Below, in pieces: positions 21,557 through 32,665 of a stretch of 60,022 bases of DNA; positions within the stretch are counted from its first letter, which is position 1, and each line of letters starts with the position of its first letter. A model generated the notes under the pieces. The model was not told the origin of the DNA. It searched no databases and saw only the letters and a program-made list of their open reading frames with translations. The DNA is from Pleurotus djamor (Eukaryota > Basidiomycota > Agaricomycetes > Agaricales > Pleurotaceae), in contig JAPEVF010000062.1 in NCBI GenBank assembly GCA_029747585.1, positions 1 through 60,022 of the forward strand, given 5' to 3'. The translations under genes and the position numbers were made by a program.

Positions 21557-22335
21557 TCAAGCACCCCACGCAATGTTGACCGAATCGCTGAGTGGACGGA
21601 GATTAGGACTGCGGTCTGAAACCTAAGTGGATGAAATGAACGCACACATCGTCCTCCGAATCGGTGGACCGCTTTTGCCATGCAATGTTCACCGAATCAC
21701 TGGATCCAAAGAAGTGAGCATACGGCCACCATCTCAAGCCAAGAACATCAACTTACACATCGTCGGTGGTTCGCTTCTGCCAAGTAATGTTGGTAGAGTC
21801 ACTGCAGGAATTCGGAAGGTCGTCAGGACAATGTCTACTTACAAGTAGGAGTTTTGGTTATGTCGTGGACATACACTTCGTCAACGTCACGCTTTTGCCA
21901 GGCTATATTGGTGGAATCACTATAAAATAGCCGTCAGAGCACTGTATAAGGTGCAGCTATGTCTTCAATGAGACCAGTGACGTACACATCGTCTACAGCG
22001 CGCTTTTGCCAGGCGATATTGACCGAGTCACTGTGAGAGAATGAGTAGGTGTCAACGGATGGGTAACAGGGTACGAACACTTCGTCCTCGGCACGCTTTT
22101 GCCAGGCGATGTTGGTCGAATCACTAGCACGATTGCAAGGGAAACATCAGATTCATCACCGTTGCGAGCATCAACAAAAGGTCAAGGCCGACGTACACGT
22201 CGTCGACAGAACGGCGCTGGGCCTGTAGCGAGCAAAAACAGTTAGCCTATGCTTTCATGGCGTCGCAGACGATTAACTCACTGGGAACGCAGCAGCAAAG
22301 CTAGCAGCAGCGAGGATGAACACAATAAGTTGCAT
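21557..22335 (-). CDS. Kex2-processed repeat peptide precursor (secreted, six repeats, one repeat per mini-exon)
   Basis: Eight exons encode 114 residues: 22335-22282, 22222-22197, 22123-22079, 22030-21986, 21919-21875, 21801-21757, 21699-21646 and 21587-21557. Exon 1 is exactly a signal peptide (MQLIVFILAAASFAAAFP). Exon 2 adds AQRR-SVDDV. Then come repeats of VDS[T/V]NI[A/T]WQ-KR, each followed by a four-residue acidic spacer (AEDE, AVDD, DVDE, TTDD; STDSEDD in the last). The final exon encodes DSVNIAWGA and the stop. RR/KR are sites for the Golgi protease Kex2, so five 13-residue peptides and a 17-residue C-terminal one are predicted. All repeat introns are phase 2 with good donors (GTACGT, GTTCGT, GTACGT, GTATGT, GTAAGT, GTGCGT) and AG acceptors. 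A TATAAAA box lies about 70 bp upstream of the ATG. Function is unknown: secreted signal, toxin-like or RiPP core are all possible. No modifying enzyme is adjacent. Confidence 0.9.
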
Positions 22336-22404
22336 ATTGAAGATTGCTTGTTGAAAGAAAGAGACTAAAGCTGTTCTGAGTATCTGACTCGTTCTCTTGA
22401 GCTC

Positions 22405-22411
22405 TTTTATA
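22405..22411 (-). promoter_or_regulatory. TATA box of the repeat-peptide precursor gene
   Basis: TATAAAA on the minus strand, about 70 bp upstream of the ATG at 22335. The spacing matches other TATA-driven secreted-protein genes in this window. Confidence 0.6.
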
Positions 22412-23107
22412 CACGAAAATACTCTGTAGGTCTTTCAGATAATTGCCTAGTGTTCGCCGAGCGGTCGAGTGCCCACATGGATTGGGCGCCCAAATCATGG
22501 GAGTGTTGGACGTGATGCTACCCCGTCCCAGAATCTATGAATAGACTTACAACATACCTCCTCATATGATGACCGAACCGCGCACAGCTTTCATCATGAG
22601 TCTGATCAAAGTGTCGGTTGCGTCTGTCCGCGTGAACAAGCGAGACCACTCTCCACGTGAATTCGGGGACGAGGCCTATCCAAGTTGCTAAGTGGGGAAT
22701 AAGAGATACACAAAGATAACTCGCCTGCTAAAAACAATCCAAACCTCCTCCGGGAAACATGGGTTGTAGCTTGATGATCCTCTTCGGTCCGTGTCAAACA
22801 TGGGTTGTGAACGCGATCGAGCCTCGGCCATTTACTTCCCGCTTTGGCCGTGGGTCCCTGAAAAGTCAGCGCTATGTAGTCAGCGATTCATGGGTACCTA
22901 TCCAGGTCCTTGCGATCGCACAAAATGAGAGGGTAAACATCATTGGCCTAGGCGTACATGATTTCATTGCAGCTGAAAGATGAGATACGGTACGTAAGAA
23001 ACGTGGAATGAACGATAGAGCACAAATGACAAAGAGAAAAGAAGAAGCAACAGAAAAAAGACATAAATGCACAAAAATGAAAGAGAAACAACGATTAGCC
23101 CAATCGC
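22412..23107. other. Intergenic, no gene seen
   Basis: This lies between the repeat-peptide gene promoter and the 3' end of the Def1-like gene. Nothing recognisable was found apart from ordinary non-coding sequence. Confidence 0.5.
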
Positions 23108-26100
23108 CTATTGAGGCCAATAACCCTGCTGCCTCGCTTGGTACGAGTAGAAATTGGCTTCGGAGCCGCCTTGAGGGTACGCCAGATGGCTCTGTGGACC
23201 TTGTCCTTGAGGTTGGTGCAAGTGATGCGCCGCCTGTCCTTGCGGTCCCCCAACACCAGCTCCAACACCAACACCAGCACCTGCATTGGCCGCATATCGG
23301 TTACTATAGAAGTTGCCTTGTCCTGGCTGAGGTTGACCTTGTCCTTGACTTTGTCCAACCTGACTAGGTTGCTGGCCTTGGACACTCCCAGCACGTCCAC
23401 CTTGGATGCCCTGGTTCACGCCCATGCCGCCTCCAACACCACCTCCAACATCCTTAGGCGCGTAAGGCTTGTATGGGGTTTCTGGCGATCCACCACCAGT
23501 GTTTCGCACACCTCCAGACGGCCCATTCGACTGACCAAGTCCCATAAAGCCACCCTGTCCGCCATACAACTGCTGCTTCCCGTACTCATTCGAAGGCAAG
23601 CCAGCACTCAACCCATGAGGTTGCTGGGTATGATGTTGATACCCAATCTCCTCGTACGAAGCCGAAGGATGTTGTTGATGTTGAGTGTACAATCCTTGAC
23701 CATACGGGTTGCTCTGCGGTTGGACATTTCCAGGTTGCTTAGCGGCAGGAGTAGGTCCCGACGCAGGGCCACCCGCAAACATCGCAGCAGGGTACTTGAC
23801 GTAATTGTGGACGCCATACCCAGAGTTGTACGGTGTACCATAGAACTGATTCTGAGGGTAGGGGTTGTAGTAGTAAGGGNAGAGGAGGGGGGTACTGCTG
23901 AGGAGCTTGACCAGCGACAGCCTGCGGCTGCACAGACGCTTGCGACGCAGTGCTATGTTGAGAGGTCTGTGATGTGGTGGCGGAGATTCCGACATTGGAA
24001 GCGGGTTGTTGACTAACAGGACCGCCCTTCATATCATCATGACCCAGGGTGTTGCGGCCATTGAAGCCAGCCTGTTGACCATAAGAGTCGTAGAATCCCT
24101 GTGGTTAAACATATAAGAAAAACGAGATACTAAGACCAAATAGGAACAACGTACTCTCTGATTATCACCATACCCATAATCTCCTCCGAAACCACCAAGG
24201 TGGGAGGCTTGGGCTTGGGCTTGATGCTGCATCTGTTGTCCAAGCTGTCCAAAGGCACCATACGCAGACTCTTGTGGTTGCGGTGCCGGAGGCGTGGGAG
24301 TATGGAAGAAAGGATCGGCTGCCCCTCTGAAGAATCCATGGCCAGCAGCAGCAGACGCTGCAGCATTAACGGCATTCTGTGGTTGCTGCTGTGGTTGTTG
24401 TTGGTGGCTGGTAGGTTGGGCGTCAACATGCGATTGTAGACCATGTTGAGAGAATTGATGCTGTTGGTGATGCTGAGGAGTGGGCTGTTGCTGGAGTTGC
24501 TGAGGCAAACTGTTCTGGTGATGCTGCTGCTGTTGTTGTTGGAGATGAAGACCAACAGATGATTGCGAGGGGTACTGTTGAGCAGGAGAGACGGAGATAG
24601 AGGAAGTAGCAGCAGGGAGAGAAGTTGATACCTGAGCAGATGATGAGATCGGTTGTGAGACGGAGGTGGTGAGTTGAGGAGGTTGCGTCGGCTGAGGTGG
24701 GGTTTGTCGTGGAAGGGTAGGTTGGAAGAGAGCGGACGATGAGATGGAGGTAGGAGTGTGAGCGGGAGGAACAGGTGGCGCAGAGGGTGTCACTGGTGGT
24801 GGGAGAGCAGGGGGTTCAGCGTGGTGNCTTGGACGGGAGCGGCCGGTGCGGGCGTGGGTTCAGGCTCTGGAGCAACAGGCGCTGGGATCGATACCTGTTC
24901 GGGGGCTGAAGGTTCCGTCCTACAAAAATAACGGCATTAGAAGGGTAAGAAAGAAAATGGAAAGAACATACGGGATTGCGTCAACATTGTCTCCTCCGAT
25001 ATTGAGGCTTCCAAACTGCATTCCAACCTTTTCGATTCCAGCCGAGAAGGAACTCGGCATGACAACAGCAGGTTGTTCGCCGATCTTGAATCTTGCCGAG
25101 GCGCGGTGCGCAGCAGAAGAAGGCCGAGCCTGAGCAGGTTTGGGTGAAGGAGTTGCAATAGCAGCAATGGCAGGGGGCGTCGATGGTAACGAAGGTAGGC
25201 TTAGATCCTTGTGTTGTTGAAGAAGTTGTGCGGGGAGGGCGGAAGGAGGTTGAGGTTTTGGCGCGGGTTCCTCCTTGGGTTCGGGGGCTGGCTCAGGCAC
25301 AACCTCGGGCTCTGGTTGCACTTCTTCGACAACGGGTTCTGGCTGAGGTTCTTCAGTAGGCCATGTTTCCGATACCGGTTCGACGGCGGGGGGTTTCGAA
25401 GGAGGTTCGTCGTCCCATGTTGGGGGCTGCACAGTTGTCGGCTCTTCTCGAAGAGGTACTGGTTCCGGTTCCTGGACTGGCGCGGGGATAGGCTTTTCGA
25501 CTGGTGGAGGTGCGGGTGCGACAACAGGCGCAGGGGGGGGGGAGGCGTTGGCTTTTNCTTGTTGCCTACATATTTTTATCAGATAAAGTCCCTTGGTGAG
25601 TTGGCGATAAGATGGCTTACCGCGCAATCTGAGCCCAAGACATTTTCGAGGTAGCGGGGGTTTTTGTTGGCTTTGGCGCAATGACATTGTGGTGATGCTG
25701 AGCCGTCCCATTCGTCTGAGGAGGTGATGACTCGGAAGTAGCGTTGGCCCAAGCGTTGGCTGATGCGGAGGAAGTTTCCGCCCAGCCATTGCCGCTTATT
25801 TCCCCGCCGTTTTGTTTGACGTCACTCTCGGGAACCGGCTCTGAAACGTGGGAGGCAGCAGCTGGCTGAGGAGGAGCAGGGGAATTGACACGAGGACTTG
25901 CGCTGCGTCCGAGATGACCATTTGGCGCGCCGCGAGGAGGACCTCCACGACCCCGTGCAGATGATCCGCCTCTTCCAGGAAGACCGCCTCGTGCGCCACC
26001 ACGTCCACCGCGACCACCCCGAGTTGAAGAATGGGCAGCCTCTTTCGCTGAGCCAGGTGCCTTTTTGTCCTTCTTACGAGTAACAGAACCCCACTGCTCC

Positions 26101-26491
26101 GCATGCCCTTTCGGATAGCGTCAGAGTCAGACGACACCAAAGAAACGATGAAAACCCAGTATACATACCTTCGCTGATACGTGTTGCTGCCAGTTCCACA
26201 TCTCCAGTCACTTCGGCCAGTAGGGAATGCAAGTCTTTTTGCATTGTTTCAAAGAGAGACGGGTCGAATGGCAATAGCAAAAGGCCCAAAGTTAACATTG
26301 CAAAAGAGGATGAAAGACTTTCCGTTAGTATCCCCGAGAGATTTCAGAGAACGATGCTGCTCACCATCAAACGACCATGTAGGAAATAGTTCTTGAAGCT
26401 GCTTGGCCTGAGCGCGGTATTTACTGTTTTCCGGCTGCGGTTGGTCGGGAGGTTGTTGTGAGGCGCGAATTATTGGTTTGAAGGAGGCCAT
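23108..26491 (-). CDS. DEF1: CUE-domain, Gln/Pro-rich protein similar to RNA polymerase II degradation factor Def1
   Basis: The ATG at 26491 gives MASFKPIIRASQQPPDQPQP, then AKQLQELFPTWSFD joined by splicing to DLHSLLAEVTGDVELAATRI and SEGHAEQWGSVTRKKDKK. This is a CUE-like ubiquitin-binding fold with the LFPxW and AxxRIxEG signatures seen in yeast Def1. It is followed by an RGG-rich stretch (GGRGGRGGARGGLPGRGG), an MSWAQIAR block, a Pro/Glu-rich middle, and a long Gln-rich tail ending SYQARQQGYWPQ. In yeast, Def1 promotes ubiquitylation of stalled RNA polymerase II, and its Q-rich tail controls location. At least five introns are present. N bases at about 23880, 24827 and 25557 blur the frame. 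The domain order is right for Def1 but orthology is inferred from the CUE block and composition only. Confidence 0.72.
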
Positions 26492-28695
26492 TTGTCGCAG
26501 ACTGGAGGTTCTCTTTGCTTGAGGTGAGCGGGAGGAGGAAGTGATGGTCGTGGTCAAGATGTTGGTCGAAGCCTTCACGAATGGCGCCGCCTTGTCTCAA
26601 AAAAGGACCAATATCGACAGCTTCCAAACAAGGCAGTTTGGGCTGAAAACACAGTTCTCACGCCACACAGCCCATGACTTGCTGCGTCCACGCAAATTTT
26701 TCTTCTTCACATTTGTTCAACCCCATCGATGCAGCAGAATGTTTTCGTGCTGCACACTCTCGGTCTTTCTCTTGACTTTGGGTGTAACGGAGCGATGGTA
26801 GACCGACGCCTTGGCTATTAGCTTCCACGTATCTTGTACTTTCATGTTGGGTACTTGGACTTCCCCCGAGGACACACTTAATAAAAGCTTGCATTCTCTC
26901 AGTCTATGAACGTCTCTGCACTTGTCTTCGCCACTGCCTTGCCATTACAACCTTTGGTGACGACTTTGGATTGTCTGCCGGCGCAGTGGTGCAGTGGCAC
27001 TGACGAGGTGAAGCCCATAACCTTGCCTCGAACATATTTGGCTTGTGCCCGAGATCTTGTCCGGCTACCATTACCACATATCCTCCCGTCATGGAGGCTG
27101 GAATTCGAGCCTACTACATACCCTGTCGATGTTGAAAAGCAGGCCAGATACCGCTAGATGATCCATAGAGGGACAGGCCTCAGGTGTGGCCGACTCGAGG
27201 CCCAAGAACCTTGTTCGAAGAATAGGCTGGACCGGCAGTGGAAGAAAGGTATGAGATTCATTTCGTGCTCGGCCAGAGCCCCTCGAAGTGATCGGATCGC
27301 AGCGCGGCGATGCAACTCGTTTGGATGGATTGTTCTATTACGAACTCACCAAACAAAAGGATGTGTTCGTCAAGTCTAAGTGTCTAAGTACATGTAGTGT
27401 AGTCAGCTTCGTCCCTACAGCACCCACCTGCATTAACCTTGCTTGCAAGGTCCCCCCATGTTCAAACATTCCATATACGGCCGCGTGGGAACTATCCTCG
27501 CTTATATCGGCAGATAAATCCGTTCAGGAGTCGCGACTGAGGGGAGAAGGGGAATAAATATGAGAAAGATCTCGTGTTTTTTGCGTATTTTACGATGAGC
27601 TTGGGCGACTTCGAACGTGCAGCATGTCCAACTTTGNATATCAGAGTCAATTCTATTTGTACATTTCTGACTCGTCAGTAACTGAATAATTACCATCCTG
27701 TAGAAGCGGTTGCTTTCAGGTAGGGACTGTACAAGAAATCACTCGGTCGGAGGATACTTGACTCGTTGCATTGCCCAATGTGGGGAAACATTGGCTCCGC
27801 TTTCTCCGGAATTCTTTATGACTTGCGTGCATCCTCGGAACCCTTTGAGAGACGAACACCTGTGAGTCCAACGAGGCGGGGGGATCAGGGCAGCCACTAT
27901 GAAGTGTACCAGCTTTCCCTTATGCTTTACCAAGCTCATATTTGCCGATGCAAAGCAAAGTCCCCCGGTTTGAACGCAGAACACAAATTTGCAAATTTAC
28001 TGGCACGACTTGGGCGCAACAGCTCTGCTTTCACAGTCGTAATATTCCAGCTTTTCCAATCTGATGTTCGTCGCCGCGGAGTCATCGATGCTATATTCAG
28101 GCAAGCGCTGTAGACCGTTGAGACTGCTGATCAACAAGCGTTCGAAATGTGGACATAAGCCAGAGTGTTGCATCGCTCACCTAAAGTTTGAATACTTAGA
28201 TGAATAGTGGACGGCGTCAAAGGAAGCTGCGGCTAATGTTGGCAGGTTCACTACGCTTTGAATCGGCGTACAATGATGTGGTAGGACACGGACACAAATG
28301 CCTTTCTGGTAAGTAGTCCAGCCACGGACGGAAGAGACAATGTCGGCAACCTCGCATACAAGAGGGTGACATAATAGAGGCTTGGTCGACTGGCATAAGA
28401 AGGATGCGACAAAACAGCGATGGTCGATGCAACGAAAGTGCAAGCAAGGTGGGTTAAGCGCCAACGGCGGTCGCTAGTACTGAAAATCACTGCTTCACTT
28501 GAAGTTGAAAGAAAGTCTTCATTGTGCACNNGAAGCGGTTCCCACGCCACCGACGCGTCGACCCTATGTCTCCTTTCTTACTACCCCTTCTTTTGGCTCG
28601 TTCGCAAGCGGTCATTGTCAATCTCATCCAAGACAGCATATGGTGATCTGAGTGTTGGGAATGAGACGAGAAGAGACGAGGTGAAGGCCAGCTCC
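26492..28695. other. Intergenic, no supported gene
   Basis: About 2.2 kb without a recognisable protein. Several open frames of 60-115 codons exist on both strands (for example plus 26906-27157 and 27766-28113) but have no family signature, no splice-supported extension and no matching promoter. A Pol III A-box-like string (TGGTGCAGTGG) occurs near 26988 without a convincing B box. Confidence 0.45.
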
Positions 28696-28866
28696 GACTA
28701 GGTGCGGTGTGGGAACGCCTAGTCTAACCGTGAGAACGGTGGGACTTAGCGCTAAGTCCCTATCCCGAATATGATATTTATTTCGAGTATTCTAGTTCAT
28801 ACCTGTACTTGTATTTAACCGAGGGGATTACCCCCAATCCAACAGTCTTTCTATCTGCGCATCACA
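28696..28866. repeat. Cluster of hairpins, possibly a solo LTR or other non-autonomous element
   Basis: Three inverted repeats lie almost end to end. 28696-28724 has GACTAGGTG paired with CGCCTAGTC (one G-T wobble). 28727-28740 has ACCGT-GAGA-ACGGT with a GNRA-type loop. 28741-28760 is a perfect 20-bp palindrome (GGGACTTAGCGCTAAGTCCC). A fourth, GGGG-ATTA-CCCC, is at 28823-28834. The interval 28708-28866 starts TGT and ends ACA and contains TATTTAA, as an LTR might, but no clear target-site duplication was found. Confidence 0.4.
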
Positions 28867-28905
28867 GCACTGAGACTTTACGTTATCCAATCTACGAAGA
28901 CTACT

Positions 28906-30246
28906 TCATCTAAGCTTTTGATATCTTCGTAGGTTATACCTTCCTCTCCCAAAATATTCACCAAGTCGACAATGCTTAGCGGGGCGAGCGTTCAGCCAAC
29001 GCCTCAACGCTGGTATAAGCTCGTCACATGGCGAAAGTGCGCACGCTTTCAAGTGCATTTCCGTTAGGTATGGGTACACTAGTTGTGTGGAAGGCGAATC
29101 CAGAAGAGTCTTCAGATGTTCGGGTTTTCGGATCTCCAGCTCTTGAATGCTTTCGACCCTTGCGAACGGGATCAACGATTGTCTGGTAGGCAAGTTTTCT
29201 AACAGTAATGAGTGCTCGTGACCAGGTGCTGATAGAGAAACGTAGTCCGTTGATCCATCATTGCCCCATGTCAATTTGGTGAGGTGAATGTCCGCATTCT
29301 TAGCGAACAACCGGCGAACGAAATCCATCGCATCCGTGACCTCTTCGTCGGAAGGCCACTGTATACGGAAGGACGTAATAGACGGCATATTGAAGTTGCT
29401 GAATATGTATACAACCTCAGGATAAGCAAGGCGTAAGTCGAGATTGATGGAACGTAGGTGGGAAAGGTGCATTAGTTCATCGCCAGCATACTCAATGTGT
29501 TCTGGAGGTTGGCAATCCAATTCAACATCCAATTCTTCAAGCATTTTCAAAGAACCCATGATGACTGAAAGGATTCCGCCAGACGCATAAGCCACTGACG
29601 GAGCCGTATACCATTCGACTCCCCAACGACCATGGAGTGTGAGGCTCCGGACATTCTTAAGCCAGTCGAACCTGGGAGGGAGAACGCCTGAAATCACCGT
29701 GACTGAACGTAGGTTTGGGACACCCCCGGCCAAGAAACCCTTCGGGATTGAATAGGGAAGTAGTTGGAAGGGATATGGCTTGCTCTGAAGGAATAAGGTG
29801 GATAAACAGGGGACATCTCCTGGTAGGCGGTGGAGGAGTTCGCTCGAGCAGTTAGTGATATGCAGTTCTTCCAGCCGTCCGAACATCTTGAGCAAAACGT
29901 TTTCGAATGAAGATTGTTCTTGGATAGCGTGAGTCGGTTGGTGATAGTAGTGTAGAACCAACGGTTTGCGTTTTGCTAAGGTAAGAAACTGTTCCAGCCG
30001 TCCACTGGTGACCTGCGTGAGGTCACACCAGAGACTGGGCTCGTACAGCGCCCCGAATCGCCACTGTCGGCAAACATAAGTGATCGCTAACCACTGAGGG
30101 AAGTAGCCAGGCTTCGTCCTAGTTTCCATGGGTGAATAAAGCTGGAAAGCCAACGATGGTCGAAGGAGAGGTGGTAACCAGGAGAAGATGGAAGATAAGA
30201 CCTCCATCGGGATTTTCCTTGTCGAACTGCAAGTATGGTTGCGCAT
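28906..30246 (-). CDS. F-box/LRR-like protein
   Basis: A single long exon of 446 codons from the ATG at 30246. An F-box-like motif lies near the N terminus (IPMEVLSSIFSWLPP, then WLAITYVCRQWRFGALYEPS and LWCDLT). It is followed by leucine-rich, irregular repeats (LEELHITNCSSELLHRLPGD, LRSVTVISGVLPPRFDWLKN, LSHLRSINLDLRLAYPEVVY) as in the large agaricomycete F-box family. Such proteins recruit substrates to SCF ubiquitin ligases; the substrate here is unknown. The open frame continues upstream of this ATG (KINACASDADKRFWRE), a segment typical of these proteins, so the true start may lie in an upstream exon near 30380. No TATA box was identified. Confidence 0.8.
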   Translation of the reverse strand: MRNHTCSSTRKIPMEVLSSIFSWLPPLLRPSLAFQLYSPMETRTKPGYFPQWLAITYVCRQWRFGALYEPSLWCDLTQVTSGRLEQFLTLAKRKPLVLHYYHQPTHAIQEQSSFENVLLKMFGRLEELHITNCSSELLHRLPGDVPCLSTLFLQSKPYPFQLLPYSIPKGFLAGGVPNLRSVTVISGVLPPRFDWLKNVRSLTLHGRWGVEWYTAPSVAYASGGILSVIMGSLKMLEELDVELDCQPPEHIEYAGDELMHLSHLRSINLDLRLAYPEVVYIFSNFNMPSITSFRIQWPSDEEVTDAMDFVRRLFAKNADIHLTKLTWGNDGSTDYVSLSAPGHEHSLLLENLPTRQSLIPFARVESIQELEIRKPEHLKTLLDSPSTQLVYPYLTEMHLKACALSPCDELIPALRRWLNARPAKHCRLGEYFGRGRYNLRRYQKLR

Positions 30247-30480
30247 CTCGCGCCAGAAACGCTTATCAGCATCAGAGGCGCATGCATTAATCTTCTCGTC
30301 AAATTCTCTACCCGAAACGGGAGCAGCGTCTATGTTCTCTTGTAATCTTCACCTTGTAGTAAGGCGACGCACTCACTGTGACATAGGAAGGCAGGTTGAA
30401 GGTGAATGCGATGTTTCAGACGAATGTCAATGTTCGTTTGCCCCTATATTATGACAAGCACTGATAAGATATACAACGGC

Positions 30481-32665
30481 CTATTCTAGTTTGTACATTG
30501 CAACCACGGTTTCATTCATGGGTGAGTCGGCATTCTGGCGCACGCAATAATGGATCTCGATGTCTAGACAACGGGGATTCTCTTCATTCTTTTTGAGGTA
30601 GAACGTCCCGGATACGATCGACCCTATGATACCCGAAGAATTGAATGGTATCACGCAAATCTAGCGAGCAGGTGACTGACCTTCTTCAATAGTGACTGGT
30701 TCCTTTAGTAAGAATATCGTCTGCTCCCAATGGGTAGGCGTGCTCTGTGGGCCAGTGCTGAAGCTGACAACATCGTCCAGGCCTTTTCCTAAGCTTCGTC
30801 GTCTCTGGGGAGCTGGCCTCCCACCCACAGGCCATATGTCTGCGACGACGGGGCTGTCTTCTTTAATAACTTTGACTTTTGTCGAAGGTGATATAGGTTC
30901 GCCGGTGGATGTGAAGAACGTATCAAAATACAGAACGAAGGACGTCAACTTGGTACGCTTTGACGCAGTCGAAGTCAACGTGAAGGAGGAAGCAAATGAT
31001 AGTTGCCGGGACGTAATTTTGTTGAGAAGCAGATCCTGGAAACTTGATAAGTACAAGCGTAGCCAATATGTAGGGGCGGTGCACTTACTTTGACAACGCA
31101 AGGCTCACTCAGTAGGCTATCTGGGCTAACGACCGTGACAAGAGCGTCATCATAGACACCCTCCGCCATGATAGAGAGATCGAAACCTGTATAACAACAT
31201 GAGATATTAGGTGGACTGGAAAGGAGGTCCGGTATACGAACCATAGACATCGCTCCAGAAGTCAACGCGCTTTTTGCGTACATCAGTCGCGTCGCAGAGG
31301 GCAAGGAGCATTTGACATTGACTAGGCGCCATAAGACCAGGAGCATCTTCGTCGCGCTTGAGGAATTTATCGCGAGCGACCAAAACAGAGTCCAACATGG
31401 ATTCGTAAAGAAGAGCGTATCCCATCCACTCAGATATGATAATATCAACGTGAGGGACATCTAGGACAACATCTTCAACTTTAGCCTGTATAACCCTACA
31501 GCCGATCGCAAGGCATAAGTCAATGGCTTTCGGCACAAAAGGGACACAAAGACACGGCTACCTGATAACATCGCTCATGCCATTTGCTTCAACGATCTTT
31601 TCAGCCCTCTTGGCGATGTCGCTAGCATCGATAGCTATGACTTGCTTCGCGCCAGCTCTTGCAGCGAACAAGGAAAGAATGCCGGTACCACAGCCAACAT
31701 CCAGCACGACAGCATCTCTGAACAGCTCAGGGTGGTTCAAGATGAACGCAGCGTAGCTAGACGTGCGGACTTTGTCTTGGATCATGGTGGCATGGATATC
31801 TTGAAAAGGAAGGTAAGAAAGAAAGTTTGAATGACAAGGATATTCTCACCATTCAAGGCGTAACTATCAAAATAGTAAGAGTCATTGCCTCTTCTGTTAG
31901 ACTTTGAGCTTTTGCTTGTGCTTGGCTCGCTCGCGGGCTCAGACAACACTGTATCAGCGAGTATCTGATATCGTTGGAGTTGTTGCTGCGCTGCGAGGAG
32001 TTTTGCCTCGAGGGATTTTATTTTGGCTTCGGGGGTGGCCTCGGCTGGTTCATCTTCTGATTCTGACCAAGTCTCGGAGTCGGGCTGCCATTCTAGGAGT
32101 GACAGGAAATCATCATCAGACTCACATGGAAGAGACCTTGGGGAATTACGCACGGAGGAGGGGATCGTCTTCTATGACCGGAATGAGATAATCGTCGGAG
32201 GAGAAAAATGATTCTTTTCCAGTCAAAGATAACACTTCTTTCGATGGGACTTTCTACGCCAGAGAATTGTAAGACGTGTGAGGCACCAGGACAGATTTTC
32301 GTCACACACATGTTTACGTATGAAGTTGATCAATCGGATGCGACCATGAATATCCAAGGCTTTTCACCGTCAGATAAGTGGCAGCTGGTTAGTGAAAGTT
32401 CTAAAGATACGACGATTTGCTCACATAATTTCATGCACATATCAGCGAGATCAAGTCCATGTAGTCGCTTATCGTATGCAAGAGCTTCATCGACTGACAT
32501 GAACTCTGTATCGTCGAACAAGGACCGAGAAGGGCGAGGAGTTGAATCATCTATCCAATCATCCCAAGTTTCCTCCTCGCCGTCATCGTCTGACGAGCTA
32601 CATGCCGAGTCTGCATCCACATCAACGGTCTCTAGAGGCGTAACGAGGGGTAACCGGACACTCAT
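30481..32665 (-). CDS. PRMT3: Protein arginine N-methyltransferase 3-type
   Basis: Transfers methyl groups from S-adenosylmethionine to arginines; PRMT3 orthologs act in the cytosol on ribosomal protein S2. The ATG at 32665 gives MSVRLPLVTPLETVD, an acidic stretch, and the region where PRMT3 carries a C2H2 zinc finger. Spliced exons then read LDIHGRIRLINFIRKH, KVPSKEVLSLTGKESFFSSD and DYLIPVIEDDPLL, a coiled segment, and the catalytic core. That core has VLDVGCGTGILSLFAARAGA (SAM site), the double-E loop SEWMGYALLYESML and the THW loop (TPTHWEQTIF). The last exon ends VVAMYKLE at 30481. About eight exons have consistent GT-AG introns. Three of the four expected zinc ligands appear replaced (see findings). 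Confidence 0.9.

Noticed and set aside
23111..24016. 301-codon plus-strand open frame
   Set aside because: Antisense shadow of the Q/P-rich tail of the Def1-like gene, caused by low-complexity codons.
26980..27110. Possible tRNA or tRNA-derived SINE (A box TGGTGCAGTGG, weak B-box-like string further on)
   Set aside because: Spacing between the boxes is too long and no cloverleaf could be drawn.
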